DNA from: Tridacna crocea
Taxonomy: Eukaryota; Mollusca; Bivalvia; Cardiida; Cardiidae
NCBI GenBank assembly: GCA_943736015.1
Contig: OX031058.1
Location: 1,255,001 to 1,319,000, forward strand
DNA: 64,000 bases
Direction of reading: 5' to 3'
Shown here one piece after another: positions 56,501 through 64,000 of this stretch. The notes below the pieces were generated by a model. The model was not told the DNA's origin, did not search any database, and saw only the letters and a program-made list of their open reading frames with translations. A program made the translations under genes and the position numbers. The stretch's first letter is position 1, and every line of letters begins with the position of its first letter.

Positions 56501-58400
56501 TTAGAGTTTTAGGGTAGCTGCCATTCCTTAACTTACCTAATAACTTATCAACAGTACATAATTGGCTCGCAACACGCCAAAAGCGGCATTCGGACATTTG
56601 CGTAAAGTGTCGTCTCGGATCAGCCTGCAGTCCGCGCAGGCTGATCTGAGACGTCCCTTTACGACTAAATAACATTTTTTGTGCTACAGCGGATTCGCAC
56701 AAAACAGAAAATTACATAAAAACGGAAAGGGCCGTCTCGGATCGGACTGCGCAAGCTGATCCGATGCGGCACTGTACGCAAATGTCCGAATGGCCCTTTT
56801 AGCGTGTTGCAGGCCATTTAAGGAATGCTCTATTGAAAGGCGGCTAAATGCAACTCTGTGAGTCACTATATACCAAGCAAAACGCCACACAATTTATAAT
56901 GGATCGATCAAACCCATTTTTTTGACAATTTACCAACTGAATCTGTAGGAAGAATGACCCTTAGACATGCAGAAAACTGACCAAAACAAGAAGTTTCAAC
57001 CCATGTCGAAGAATATGATAGATAGATAGATAGATATAGTTTTATTCTTTGACTTGAACCATGAGGTTCCTCGTCAATTTCATGTACAAATACATAAATA
57101 TGTATATGACATGCGCAGACAACGCAGCCGAGGGATTTGCTGGCTGCCATCACCGGGGTATGCCGAATGATGCAAGACTTTTATATTACACGATGTATAT
57201 GCATTATCTCCCGCTAGATGGCATTCTACGTATAAATACTCAGCTATCTCACTCTCTTGCACTCCGGATCATTACATTTACCTCTGTAGTGGGCTCAGAA
57301 AGTAGTCCGTCATTACGTCATATTTTTGTCACATGACCATAACTCAAAATGGCTACACAAACGCCGGTGAAAGAAAGACCAATATCGATTGTTTCGTGTG
57401 CTGTTTAAACAGCACAGGACCAATCAGATTTAGTGATAGGAAATGAACAAAAGATGGATTTTCTGAAAAGCCTAAATATCTTTAAAGGACGATAACTTGA
57501 TTTTTAATCGTACAAACTTGGATCCAGCGGTGTGTCAAATCAGTTGTCATCATTCATGGGCGCAGCCATTTTTGTTAAAGTCGGCGTAAGATTCTTAAAA
57601 GTGAAGAGGCTCGAAAAAAACAGTTCCATTTTATGCAGGTAAATTCATCAGTTTGAACGCACCTATAATGTATCCAGAATCATATTTCCTTTGTCTAACT
57701 TACAATTTTACATATGAAACAGATATACAAGAACAAAACATCTTTTCCTCGGTTTGACAAGATTCTTGTCATTTAGCCCATCGCAGAGATGTATGTGAGG
57801 TAACGAACGACAACTCTGCTCGGAGATTGCAGCTATCTAATTTGGGTATCCTGGGTTCAGAAATGATCCACTTTCCTACGACATAACCGTTACTTTGAAT
57901 TTCAAACTAAAATAAACGTTTACTCAATTAAACGCTACGTCGTGCAATTCACTCAGCTATGATCAGCAGTCTAGAGAAATCTTGAGCTAAAACAGGTCTC
58001 ATTTCTCCTCAATAAAAAGCTTTTTTTCACATTGCTACTTTATAGAGTACAATACTACAGATTCCCGATATCTGGGCTAGTGATGTGTCATATAAGACAG
58101 TTCGAATCTTCAAAGAATATGACATGTGCAGACAACGGGTGTATATAGCGAAGTTCGTCTTACGCCGAACGTCTTTTGGAAACAAACCCCCACCCCCACC
58201 CCCAATGGCACAGACCCCGTCACTTACCCTTCATTGCAGAAAATGTCGTTGTTGATCGTTTGTTGAAATATCTCACAATTTCCGATCACAGTCTCGCGAA
58301 GATTATTCGACAATCTCAGAAAATTTCTGCATCCGGGTTCCACGGTAACAACACAAACCGTTAGCAAACAGAGTATAAGATTAAATTCCTGCCGATTCAT
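44440..58400 (-). CDS. ADP-ribosyl cyclase (CD38/CD157/Aplysia cyclase family), 7 exons
   Basis: Seven exons join in phase into a complete 313-codon protein (CD38 has 300 residues, Aplysia cyclase 282). The family makes cyclic ADP-ribose from NAD and hydrolyses NAD. Visible: signal peptide (residues 1-22), catalytic Trp105 (LFWENV, CD38 W125), Trp172 (RGFW, W189), Ser176 (S193), Glu209 (MFELP, E226), and the family's ordered cysteines. The usual TLEDTL signature (CD38 E146-D147) reads PLAYTL, with Ala126 and Tyr127. Residues about 290-306 are hydrophobic after a small Ser/Thr stretch and end DDSQTV, like a GPI-attachment signal as in CD157. The enzyme is therefore probably secreted or GPI-anchored at the cell surface. 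Activity cannot be judged from sequence alone. Introns carry family A MITEs, SINEs and other repeats. Confidence 0.93.
44650..44730. repeat. Family D palindrome
   Basis: Centre CAGGTCAGCCTGCGCAG and its inverse CTGACCTGGGTTAAAAC. It lies 57 bases upstream of the acceptor of the last cyclase exon. Confidence 0.75.
45289..45446. repeat. Family H palindromic element
   Basis: Centre ACTTCTGATTGGCTAAACCG with its inverse; outer parts CCGTATTCACCAACCATTCT and GGTTGGTAAATATCGGCC. Related copies at 38,990-39,175 and 54,124-54,322. Confidence 0.75.
45670..45756 (-). CDS. ADP-ribosyl cyclase exon 6
   Basis: One base, 28 codons, two bases: SKCEDPSLQVLADELNAKSI then EYKCVENR, aligning with Aplysia KCGAGSLLDLEKLVKAKHFA..DCVENPR. 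Acceptor TTCCAG, donor GTATGT. Confidence 0.93.
46045..46466. repeat. Inverted repeat in cyclase intron 5
   Basis: CATTCGGAAC and CCTCGGATGTATGCCGAC at 46,048-46,097 recur inverted at 46,413-46,460. The arms are about 55 bases. The short open frame in the left arm is not a gene. Confidence 0.55.
47021..47113 (-). CDS. ADP-ribosyl cyclase exon 5 (catalytic Glu)
   Basis: One base, 30 codons, two bases: YFSMFELPYLRTGVVTSATV then LLLNESPTRD. FELP carries the catalytic Glu209 (CD38 E226, in GSVEVHNL; Aplysia GKYELPNL). Acceptor CATTAG, donor GTAGGT. Confidence 0.94.
47634..47850 (-). CDS. ADP-ribosyl cyclase exon 4
   Basis: Two bases, 71 codons, two bases: GNGISWCSDPND, CPGWEP, SCPVSALRGFW (catalytic Trp172), KGFAEKASGDIFIMLNAS (CD38 RRFAEAACDVVHVMLNGS). 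Acceptor CAAAAG, donor GTAAGT. Confidence 0.96.
47992..48224 (+). mobile_element. Family A MITE in cyclase intron 3
   Basis: TTAA ends, closest to the family consensus throughout. Confidence 0.85.
48500..48727 (-). mobile_element. Family A MITE in cyclase intron 3
   Basis: TTAA ends; opposite orientation to the 47,992 copy, with a decayed third copy (48,289-48,430) between them. Confidence 0.85.
48730..49820. other. Cyclase intron 3, nothing recognised
   Basis: AT-rich, with one half copy of the family B hairpin near 49,720 and no coding signal. Confidence 0.5.
49822..50006 (+). repeat. ~105-bp tandem duplication in cyclase intron 3
   Basis: The segment GATTGGCCGAATAGCCTTTA with CGAAAACGTCGATG recurs 105 bases on as GATTGGCCGATTAGCCTTTA with CGAAAATGTCGATG. 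It lies just left of exon 3. Confidence 0.75.
50065..50152 (-). CDS. ADP-ribosyl cyclase exon 3 (altered TLEDT motif)
   Basis: Twenty-nine codons plus one base: ALFWENVYPFVHRFSNEGRR then YIPLAYTLTG. Trp105 corresponds to catalytic W125 of CD38. The next motif aligns without gaps to MFTLEDTLLG, with Ala-Tyr for Glu-Asp. Acceptor ATGCAG, donor GTAAAC. Confidence 0.94.
50187..50415 (-). mobile_element. Family A MITE beside cyclase exon 3
   Basis: TTAA ends; starts 35 bases from the exon 3 acceptor. Confidence 0.8.
50630..50700. repeat. Small hairpin repeat (copy also at 43,915-43,985)
   Basis: TTTACTTCGAAAACCTCGTA and its near-inverse TTACGAAATTTACGAAGTAA. The 43.9-kb copy has CACTTCAAAAATCTCGTAAC and TTGAAGTAAACTGACG. 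Confidence 0.65.
51185..51400 (-). mobile_element. tRNA-derived SINE (second type)
   Basis: The right end has an inverted tRNA-like head (TTCGAACTCGGAACC, GGTTACGAGGCCGACGCTCT). The body GGAACTACACCAGTACTTGC recurs as GGAACTACACCAGTATGTGC at 15,470-15,488. Confidence 0.6.
51398..51427 (+). repeat. ATTC microsatellite
   Basis: About seven units of ATTC, 20 bases from the donor of cyclase exon 2. Confidence 0.9.
51448..51577 (-). CDS. ADP-ribosyl cyclase exon 2
   Basis: One base plus 43 codons: FRNCTEIWDKFSSAFLY... then RYKDYVTL and PRDK. It aligns with Aplysia RSDCSALWKDFFKAF...SYKDFF and with CD38 DCQSVWDAFKGAF. Found by splice signals (TTTAAAG and GTATGA) and homology; it is not conspicuous as an open frame. 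Confidence 0.93.
52086..52488. mobile_element. 403-bp MITE with ~58-bp TIRs and 9-bp duplication (MULE-like)
   Basis: Begins CATCTCCGCGAGCCAAG and ends in the near-complement CTTGGCTTGCGAAGATG; pairing extends about 58 bases with one gap. Flanks AGTAATAGG (52,077-52,085) and AGTAATGGG (52,489-52,497) form a 9-bp duplication with one mismatch, the length usual for MULEs. The open frame inside has no recognised domain. Confidence 0.7.
52853..53081 (-). mobile_element. Family A MITE in cyclase intron 1
   Basis: Ends TGAA and TTAA; perfect core at 52,961-53,027. Confidence 0.85.
53221..53325 (+). repeat. CGTT/CGTC-rich tetranucleotide tract
   Basis: Imperfect repeats of TTCG, TCCG and CGTC on a pyrimidine-rich strand, about 100 bases. 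Confidence 0.75.
53480..53655 (-). mobile_element. SINE fragment
   Basis: Retains GACTATCATCAACATCAACA and a tRNA-like head ending CTACCGACTATGCTACCG. It is truncated on the left. Confidence 0.55.
53640..54115 (+). repeat. Family F dispersed repeat with duplicated head
   Basis: The head segment (ATTATCTCCCGCTAGATGG, CATCTATCTAATTTG, GGGTACAGAACCG) occurs twice in tandem (53,655 and 53,786). The body then continues to CGAATCTTCGAAGAATAATT. Confidence 0.7.
54124..54322. repeat. Family H palindromic element
   Basis: Outer inverted ends CCGTATTTACCAACCATTCT and AGAATGGTTGGTGAATATAG; centre TTCTGATTGGCTAAACC paired with GGTTTAGTCAATCAGAA. Confidence 0.8.
54412..54633 (+). mobile_element. Family A MITE in cyclase intron 1
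   Basis: The right end is TTTGGTAAAGAGTTAA; the left TTAA has decayed. Confidence 0.8.
55301..55368. repeat. Family B short hairpin
   Basis: GTAGATCCAAGATCAGACTG with an almost perfect inverse; a stem of about 27 bases. Full or half copies also at 2,110, 6,418, 18,482, 30,580, 34,236, 37,365, 49,718 and 63,131. Confidence 0.75.
55435..55600 (-). mobile_element. SINE fragment
   Basis: Retains the GTTTTCAACTTTATTTC tail side and CAGCCACCTGCTGCTTTCCC; the tRNA-like head is missing. It runs into a family A fragment at about 55,588. Confidence 0.55.
55918..56165 (-). repeat. Family F dispersed repeat
   Basis: Runs from GGAGAAAATGGCTTTCATC to CCATCTAGCGGGAGATAATG and ends directly at the SINE head at 56,168. 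Confidence 0.7.
56168..56485 (+). mobile_element. tRNA-derived SINE with CAAT tail
   Basis: Head with A box TAGCTCAGTTGGTGGCG and B box GGTTCGATCCCCGAC. A body with GGATTGATGATAGTCATCGC and GAAGCAGCCAGTGGCTTGG is followed by (CAAT)n. Related minus-strand copies: 42,325-42,680, 53,480-53,655 and 55,435-55,600. Confidence 0.8.
56565..56817. repeat. Family C foldback element
   Basis: GCAACACGCCAAAAGCGGCA to CCCTTTTAGCGTGTTGCAGG; internal palindrome CGGATCAGCCTGCAGTCCGC. Confidence 0.8.
57825..58130 (+). repeat. Family F dispersed repeat, split
   Basis: The body (AATAAACGTTTACTCAATTA, CTGATC-type ATGATCAGCAGTCTAGAG) lies here; the head (ATTATCTCCCGCTAGATGG) is at 57,204-57,222. About 0.6 kb of unrelated sequence lies between. 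Confidence 0.6.
58228..58400 (-). CDS. ADP-ribosyl cyclase exon 1
   Basis: Codons 1-57 plus two bases. MNRQEFNLILCLLTVCVV is the signal peptide; ETVIGNCEIF matches the mature N-terminus of the family (CD38 ETVLARCVKY). A GTG lies 24 bases upstream in frame, but the ATG is preferred because it starts the signal peptide. Donor GTAAGT. Confidence 0.88.
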
Positions 58401-58504
58401 ATCAAAGCTAGTTACACCTTCCACTAGTTAGTTAATAACTTAAAATGAATGTTTATCTCCAGTCTCCACGCTGATATACCTGTACAGCACTACTGTGTCA
58501 CTGT

Positions 58505-58620
58505 ATACGAGCCATGCTCTGTAAAAAGGGGGCCTAATGTATCTGCAAAAGAGTTTCGACCCAAGTCAGCCTGCGCGAGATTCGTGCAGGCTGACTTCAG
58601 TCGAAACTTTTTTGCTGTCG
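58505..58620. repeat. Family D palindrome
   Basis: GAGTTTCGACCCAAGTCAGC pairs with GCTGACTTCAGTCGAAACTT. It lies about 105 bases upstream of the cyclase ATG, within its promoter or leader. Confidence 0.75.
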
Positions 58621-59259
58621 ATCAAACGGTAACTAAACGAAAGGTTAAAAAAATGGTCATTTTGTTTTTTCTACCCACTTAAAGGTGGGTATTTAAATTT
58701 TACGTCTCACCAAATTAAAAAAACATAAACATCACTGAAATTTTATATGAAAAAAAAAACCAATATAAATTATCAATATTTTTATTGGTCTTCCCTTAAA
58801 AAGCTACGCAGCCTCAACACCATATAATCAATCAATTTAGTGTCATTTTGTATCCGTACCTTCCATTTTGACAGTTCTTCCATGGAACCGAGTCGAGGCC
58901 TTCATCAGCTGAAACTGGATTAGATCTGGACTTTGGAAATGAAAAGATGGTCTATCTCTGTGAATGGACATGAGATAAGATAAATACTGCAAGATTTCAC
59001 TCCTCCACGACTCTACTTTTACATTTAAAACTGGAAACGATAACAGGTACTGCTTTGAACGCCTTCAAAACATGAAATGCGTTTTCTATCCGTCGTAATC
59101 TGCGCAAGCTTGCAGCCGTCTGGGTCATATATTTGGCTTGAAGACACAAACATAATTACAGTTTCATAATATAAAGATGAAATGACCTAAAAACTAGGTG
59201 AAAAACTACTTGAAAACGAGTATGTGTCTGTAAAGGACTTTAGGACAACTATTTTCGAT
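58621..59259. promoter_or_regulatory. Intergenic region upstream of the GPCR
   Basis: About 0.64 kb between the divergently transcribed cyclase and GPCR. No TATA box or clear promoter motif was recognised; 58,680-58,800 resembles 54,640-54,780 (AAAGGTGGGTAT, TTTTCACATCTCACC-like, TCCCTTAAAA), a short shared repeat. Confidence 0.3.
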
Positions 59260-60279
59260 ATGGATGAAGAGGAAATATCATTCGAAAAGCCTTGCAGTCC
59301 AGTTGACGATGTCAGATGCTACTGGTCAAGTTTGTTGCTTACCTTTTTGCCGATGTTCCTCCTTTTTATTGGCACATTCGGAAACATTCTAAACGTGGCG
59401 TTACTTAGTCGTAAAACATTTCGAGAAAAGCCTGTCTTTCTATTGTTATTTCTGTCAGTATTTGACTTTCTCGTTCTATGGACGACAATACCCTGGCGTT
59501 TTTTGGGAATGTTTCACGACATAAACTATTACGACATGTCGCCAATATTTTGCAAAATAAATGCATGGATGAGTATTTTTTCGGGTTAGGCATCACTCTG
59601 GGTCATGGCCATTGTCAGTATAAATAGATCAGTAGTTGTGCTGAGTCACACTCAACGTAATGTCCGTCAGAATAGAAACAAAAATCTGGCAATTCTTTTT
59701 TGTGTAGTCACTGTAGTACTGGCCCTTTCTGGGGCAATGGCGTTGTATGGTCATACAGATGAAGAATCTTTTGATGTTTTAGATCGCAACATGACATCTG
59801 CCACCCAAAACTGCTACTGCGTATCGGCGGAGTTGGAAAGCCAAGTACCGCTTGTGGTCACAATTGCTGTGGTATTTGAGCTGATCATTCCAGCTCTAGC
59901 CGTCGTTATAGGAAACTTCATCCTTCTGACATATTTCTGCAAACGTCGCAGAATGTTTGCCAACAGTAACAACACCGACTCACAAACAAAGCTCACCAAC
60001 TTTTTGCTTATCACGGTCATTCCTTTTGGAGCTGCGAACTTCTTTCAGGCGTGGTTGCATAGAAACGACAATTTCATATCACCTAACTTGGCGATTGTAA
60101 AGGCACTGGCGGCGTCTTTGATGTTGAGTAATTATTCATTGAACTTTCTGTTCTTTTTGCTTGGTGGCCCAATGTTTCGGAAGGAAATAAAGCTCATGTT
60201 CCTAGAGGTCAAAACATTTTTGTCGCAGCCCACCGCAACTGGTGTTACACAAAGGACAAATAGTAGCAATTGCAAATAA
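59260..60279 (+). pseudogene. Class A GPCR, single exon, one in-frame TAG in TM3
   Basis: A seven-helix rhodopsin-like receptor frame of 338 residues from the ATG at 59,260 to the TAA at 60,277. TM1 has GN (FIGTFGNILN), TM2 has the conserved Asp (LSVFDFLVLW), and C3.25 lies in FCKINAWM. TM3 ends SINR in place of DRY, and ECL2 Cys residues are present (NCYCVS). TM7 reads NYSLNFLFFLLG followed by FRKEI, the layout of FMRFamide-type neuropeptide receptors. TM6 lacks CWxP. A TAG at 59,587-59,589 interrupts TM3. Counting it as one residue leaves Arg exactly 25 positions after C3.25, so it replaces a codon without shifting the frame. The frame downstream stays open for 230 codons, so this is a recent pseudogene, a null allele or a base error. 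A GTG 36 bases upstream is in frame but unlikely to be the start. Confidence 0.82.
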
Positions 60280-60309
60280 AATGAGACAACAAAGCTCCTG
60301 TCAAACTAT

Positions 60310-60553
60310 ATGGCCTGCAACACGCGAAAAGGGACAGTCAGACATTTGCGTAAAGTGTCGTCTCGGATCAGCCTGCGCAGTCTGCGCAGGCTAATCCGAG
60401 ACGGCACTTTACGATTTCATTAGATTTTGTCCTACTTAAGACTTGCACAAAAAAAAAATCTGTTTCGGATTATGGGTCCGCTCAGATTGCGTAAGATGAT
60501 TCGGGACGAGACTTTACGCAAATGCCCGAATACCCTTTTTCGTGTGTTGCATG
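60310..60553. repeat. Family C foldback element just after the GPCR
   Basis: Starts 31 bases after the GPCR stop: GGCCTGCAACACGCGAAAAG to CCTTTTTCGTGTGTTGCA. It may overlap the receptor's 3' UTR. Confidence 0.8.
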
Positions 60554-60555
60554 TT

Positions 60556-61610
60556 AATTATGTAACCTTCTGCAATCTGATTGCTCACTTTGATCACAAA
60601 TCACACAGAACTCATCACAATCACTTCTCTTTGGATGAAAATAGCTGTTTTTCAACAATTTGATGTTGACTGTCCAAATTCACAACACGGTGGGCGCCAT
60701 TTGTAACCTACTGCAATCTGACCCGGTATGGAAGGTTAAAGGGTGTTGGGTCTTTGGTCCGGAATTTGGGGAAATTGGGGGAAATGATGAAATTAATACG
60801 TAGGATTTGATCTCAAGAGTGTATTTCTTCATGTAACATTTTTTTTTTTTTACAATCTGAAAATAAAATAATACAACGGACCTTAGTACAGTCTTTCTAC
60901 GCAGTATTTCAATAAAACAAGTCAATCAATCGATAAAACAAAATTTACAAAATCTAGTGCATCTTACCAATTTTAGGAACTGACTGTAGATCTACACTTT
61001 CTAATCTACACCAAAAGGCCAATCTCTCCGTGCGTAGTGTTACCCGTAAAACAATGCAAATGAATTAAAACATGCAGACAAAAGGTTAGGTTCAGGCAGT
61101 GACGGGCGGGTAAGCCAAAGCCGCGGAAACCAACTAGGTATACATGTCACAAAACGGCATCAAACTTCTCTAAATTAAATGGACCTTCGCGAAAACGACA
61201 TAGACATTTTCAACAAATTAAAAGGAATGTACGAACGCTGCTACAAACCAAATCAAGATTTCCACCATAAAATAATTAACTTCGCAACTCATGCGATGTG
61301 GACTTCTGTTCCAAACAAAAGACAAACAGACAAAGACAGTCACATGACACGAACCCGCGCAAAATGTAATACATGTACTTAAAAAAAAACAGAATGATAA
61401 AATCCGGTATATATAGTCCGGTTACAATTATACAAGTCATGTATTATGAAAAGGAGCATAATGTATCTGGAAAAAGTCATACATGTTCCCAAAGGTACAA
61501 ATTTATAATGCTACAAGTTGTACTGTCCGTATTGTGTTGGTGTTGGGGATTTGGTGGGGAGGGTAAGAGAGTATTTGATAAAAGGGGGGAGGAAGTTGAG
61601 GAGTAATAAA
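60556..61610. other. Downstream of the GPCR, nothing recognised
   Basis: A 67-codon open frame at 61,179 has no family resemblance, and the region lacks splice-bounded coding segments. Poly-A-like runs only. Confidence 0.4.
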
Positions 61611-61875
61611 ACTGATTGATTGATTGATTTTCGTTTATCTATCGTCGCGAGCGGTTGTCTATGTGGTTGGCACCCCCCACAACCGCCCCATGACGGCATT
61701 TAGTTATGATTTTTGGGATAGTGCAGATACAGGACGTAACCAATCCTAAGTCACACCTGGTTCTTTAATGTGCTCTGTGTATAGCACCGTCACACGGGAC
61801 CTTGGTGTACCGTCTCAGCCAGAAGACTACAAGTAACTATAGATGGCCAGCCGTGGGACACGAACACACATCCTA
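61611..61875 (-). mobile_element. SINE, same family as the copy at 63.4 kb, 5'-truncated
   Basis: Shares the TGATTGAT tail end, the TAGCACCGTCACACGGGACC body segment and GGCCAGCCG with the copy at 63.4 kb, but stops inside the tRNA-like head. Confidence 0.7.
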
Positions 61876-61964
61876 AAGAAGCCCGAAATTTGACAAGTCT
61901 TAACTTTTTCAGTTATACATGTGACAAAGTACCCACGTTTAAGTATACATGTAGCACATAATTG

Positions 61965-62186
61965 GCTTGCACCACGTGAAAAGGGGCATTCGGACATTTG
62001 CGTGAAGTATTTAAAGTCTCGGATTAGCCTGCCCTCAATCTGAGACGACATATTACTACTATATTTGTCCTATATACAGTAGACTTGCGCAAGAACGTTT
62101 CGGATTAGTCTTCACAGACTACGCAGGCATATCCGGAACGACACTTTTCGCAAATGTCCGAATGCCCCCTTTCGCGTGTTGCAGGC
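61965..62186. repeat. Family C foldback element
   Basis: Outer ends paired (GGCATTCGGACATTTGCG and CGCAAATGTCCGAATGCC); the inner palindromes are partly lost. Confidence 0.75.
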
Positions 62187-62191
62187 TATTA

Positions 62192-62444
62192 TATACTCTC
62201 TCAAAAAAGAAACGCAACATCAGATTATCTTTTTGAAATATTATACCAGATATTGACAATTTATGAGTGATTTATTGACAATATGTGACAAACTGTGATA
62301 TTCCAAGGTAAAAGAACTCATGAACAAGAAGTGTGCCAATTTTTGCATTCCTGTGTAAATTATTTATATCATAAATTATGAAAATAATATATGAAGTAAA
62401 TTTCCTATTTTCTGTATGTTGCGTTTCTTTTTTGAGAGAGTATA
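62192..62444. mobile_element. Mariner-like MITE with TA ends
   Basis: TA plus ACTCTCTCAAAAAAGAAACG on the left is matched by its exact inverted complement on the right; at least 25 bases are perfect. The 200-bp interior is AT-rich and non-coding. TA flanks suggest Tc1/mariner mobilisation. Confidence 0.75.
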
Positions 62445-62569
62445 GTATAGTCTGGTCGAAAGATGATAAAACCAGCTGTCATAGTAGCTGAGGTATTTGC
62501 ACAAACAATGCGTGTACGGATACAGAATTGGGCTTTGATTGTATTGTTGTTAAGGGTTTTATGTTTCTC

Positions 62570-62635
62570 GGGGGGGGGGGGGGGGGGGGCGGTTGTTGTT
62601 GTTTGTTTGTTTGTGTTTGTTTGTTTGTTTGATTT
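62570..62635 (+). repeat. Poly-G run and GTTT repeats
   Basis: About 20 consecutive G followed by CGG and then TTGTTTGTTTG-type repeats. The G run could form a G-quadruplex. Confidence 0.85.
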
Positions 62636-63308
62636 TGTTGTTGCAGTTATGGCACAGCGGACAGTAACTTATCTAACCTTTCCTAGAGTATTGGTAATAT
62701 TAATATTACTATACAATACAATAATACTCTAAGTTAAATATTATCCTTGAATTAGAAGCGCTTATATTTTTTTCAAAGACTTGATCATCAAATTGCAATT
62801 TTAGAGATCAGACAAAGTCTCATGACAAATGTATTTGAAAACGTCCAGGGACTCTTCTTTATTTGAAAATATCTTATTTGAAATCTGTATACTAACCCGT
62901 CTTAATCATTTTCAAACTTGTGTTGTCTAATTAATAAATCTTGTTATATATTAAGAGTTTCTTGTTGGTTTTCTTTCACTTTCTGTCTAGTTTCGCCTAG
63001 TTTGTAACAGGGTGCATTAAGTTATTTGTCCGCGATGATTTCAGTTTTGACCAGTCCAAATATCTATTTTTTTGGAACGGACTTAGATGCAGTTTTGATA
63101 AAAAATGTGTTGCAATGTACCTAACGAGGGAAACTACAGATCAGACTGCAGGTTCTTCGTAGTCTTATCATCATCCACTTCGTCTACAAAATTTACCTCT
63201 ACATGTAAAGGGTATTAAAGTACGGCCAGATGCATGAAACATAAAAAAACGAAACCTTTGACTTATACAGTGTCACATTTTAGTGTTACCAGGGTCATCT
63301 GCACAAAC

Positions 63309-63925
63309 TATTTATTTCATGCTTTCCGGTAGGATATCGAGAAATAACTGTGAATATATTTTTCGATGTTACACGGGTACGACCAGTGAAAATATCGATT
63401 TTCATGTTATTGATGCCTGGGTAAATTGCTTTGATTGATTGATTATTTTCGTTTATTTATCGTCGCTACCGGTTGCCCATCTGAGCGACGCCCCCAGAAG
63501 ACGGTTAGTTGTTACGGGGGATAGTGCAAGGATACAGGACGAAACTACTGAGAATTCCGCCTGGTTCTTTAACGTGCTCGGTGTGTAGCACCGTCACACG
63601 GGACCTCGGTTTAACGTCTCATCCGAAAGCCTATTAGTAATTTTTAGTTGGCCAGCCGGGGATTCAAACCCACAACCTGTAGGACATTGTGTTCACAAGT
63701 CCTACGCTCTACCTACTGAGCTATATCGGCTGGTAAAGGGTAAATTGCTCGTGCCTCACAACCTGATAAAAATATGACGTCATTTACTTTACATTTCTCG
63801 CGCTTGACGTAAAATTGTAATTCGTTGCTATGCGGAAGGGGTACGCCACGGTGAATAACGGAAAAGATCTGTACTGGATGTTGATAACGCTCCTCCCAGA
63901 CAGGGTTAAAGGCATGAAATAAATA
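63309..63925. mobile_element. TTTCATGC-ended TIR element (family E), split by a SINE
   Basis: Ends TATTTATTTCATGC and GCATGAAATAAATA are inverted repeats. The same element, unsplit, occurs at 3,249-3,552 and 8,006-8,312. Here a SINE (63,431-63,737) is inserted with a 12-bp duplication. Confidence 0.75.
63431..63737 (-). mobile_element. tRNA-derived SINE with 12-bp target-site duplication
   Basis: On the minus strand it starts with a tRNA-like head (A box TAGCTCAGTAGGTAGAGCG, B box GGTTTGAATCC) and ends in an ATCAATCAATCAA tail. GGGTAAATTGCT flanks it on both sides (63,419-63,430 and 63,738-63,749). Confidence 0.85.
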
Positions 63926-64000
63926 GAATTTTTGGGGTTTTTTTCGGTGAAAGATCGAAATTTATTTCGGTCTTTCACCGAAAGAAAAAACAAATATCCT

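Noticed and set aside
59224-59589. Two separate GPCR-like genes
   Set aside because: Both parts are in the same frame with one stop codon between them and together make one seven-helix receptor.
61179-61382. 67-codon open frame with coding-like composition
   Set aside because: No homology recognised and no splice-bounded neighbours; kept only as a remark.

Overview
The window looks like AT-rich invertebrate nuclear DNA, most likely from a bivalve mollusc. The evidence is GT-AG introns, an ADP-ribosyl cyclase closest in motif to the sea-hare (Aplysia) enzyme, tRNA-derived SINEs, a CR1/L2-type LINE, and several palindromic repeat families that I associate with heterodont bivalves such as Dreissena. 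The species call is inference from memory of those repeats; the phylum-level call is firmer.

Three protein-coding loci can be reconstructed. (1) Positions 1-22,703, minus strand: a SEL1L/Hrd3 orthologue of ER-associated degradation. It has 15 coding exons in the window, every intron phase closes, and there are 973 codons before the window edge cuts off the C-terminus. Its first coding exon encodes an unusually long acidic luminal segment of about 500 residues. (2) Positions 44,440-58,400, minus strand: a complete 7-exon, 313-codon ADP-ribosyl cyclase (CD38/CD157/Aplysia cyclase family). It has a signal peptide and a C-terminal hydrophobic tail like a GPI signal, but lacks the acidic pair of the TLEDT active-site signature. 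(3) Positions 59,260-60,279, plus strand: a single-exon class A GPCR, intact except for one in-frame TAG in TM3.

Between loci 1 and 2 lies a mobile-element block. A CR1/L2-like LINE (minus strand, about 25.3-34.2 kb) was split by a 5,409-bp DNA transposon (27,621-33,029) with 128-bp terminal inverted repeats and a GTAT target-site duplication; removing the transposon and one GTAT rejoins the LINE reading frame exactly. The transposon carries no recognisable transposase but has subterminal 14-bp repeats, a 125-bp palindrome and further nested repeats. A CpG-bearing promoter-like stretch at about 24.8 kb lies between two outward-facing candidate first exons.

The rest is dominated by short non-autonomous elements. 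The main one (family A) is a roughly 230-bp TTAA-flanked MITE with a near-perfect 66-bp hairpin at its centre, present in about 45 full or partial copies, mostly in introns of loci 1 and 2. Other families are foldback elements around CAGCCTGCGCAG cores, AGATCAGACTGCA hairpins, a TTTCATGC-ended element with a companion hairpin, tRNA-derived SINEs, a hAT remnant, a MULE-like MITE and a mariner-like MITE. No rRNA, genuine tRNA gene or CRISPR array was seen.
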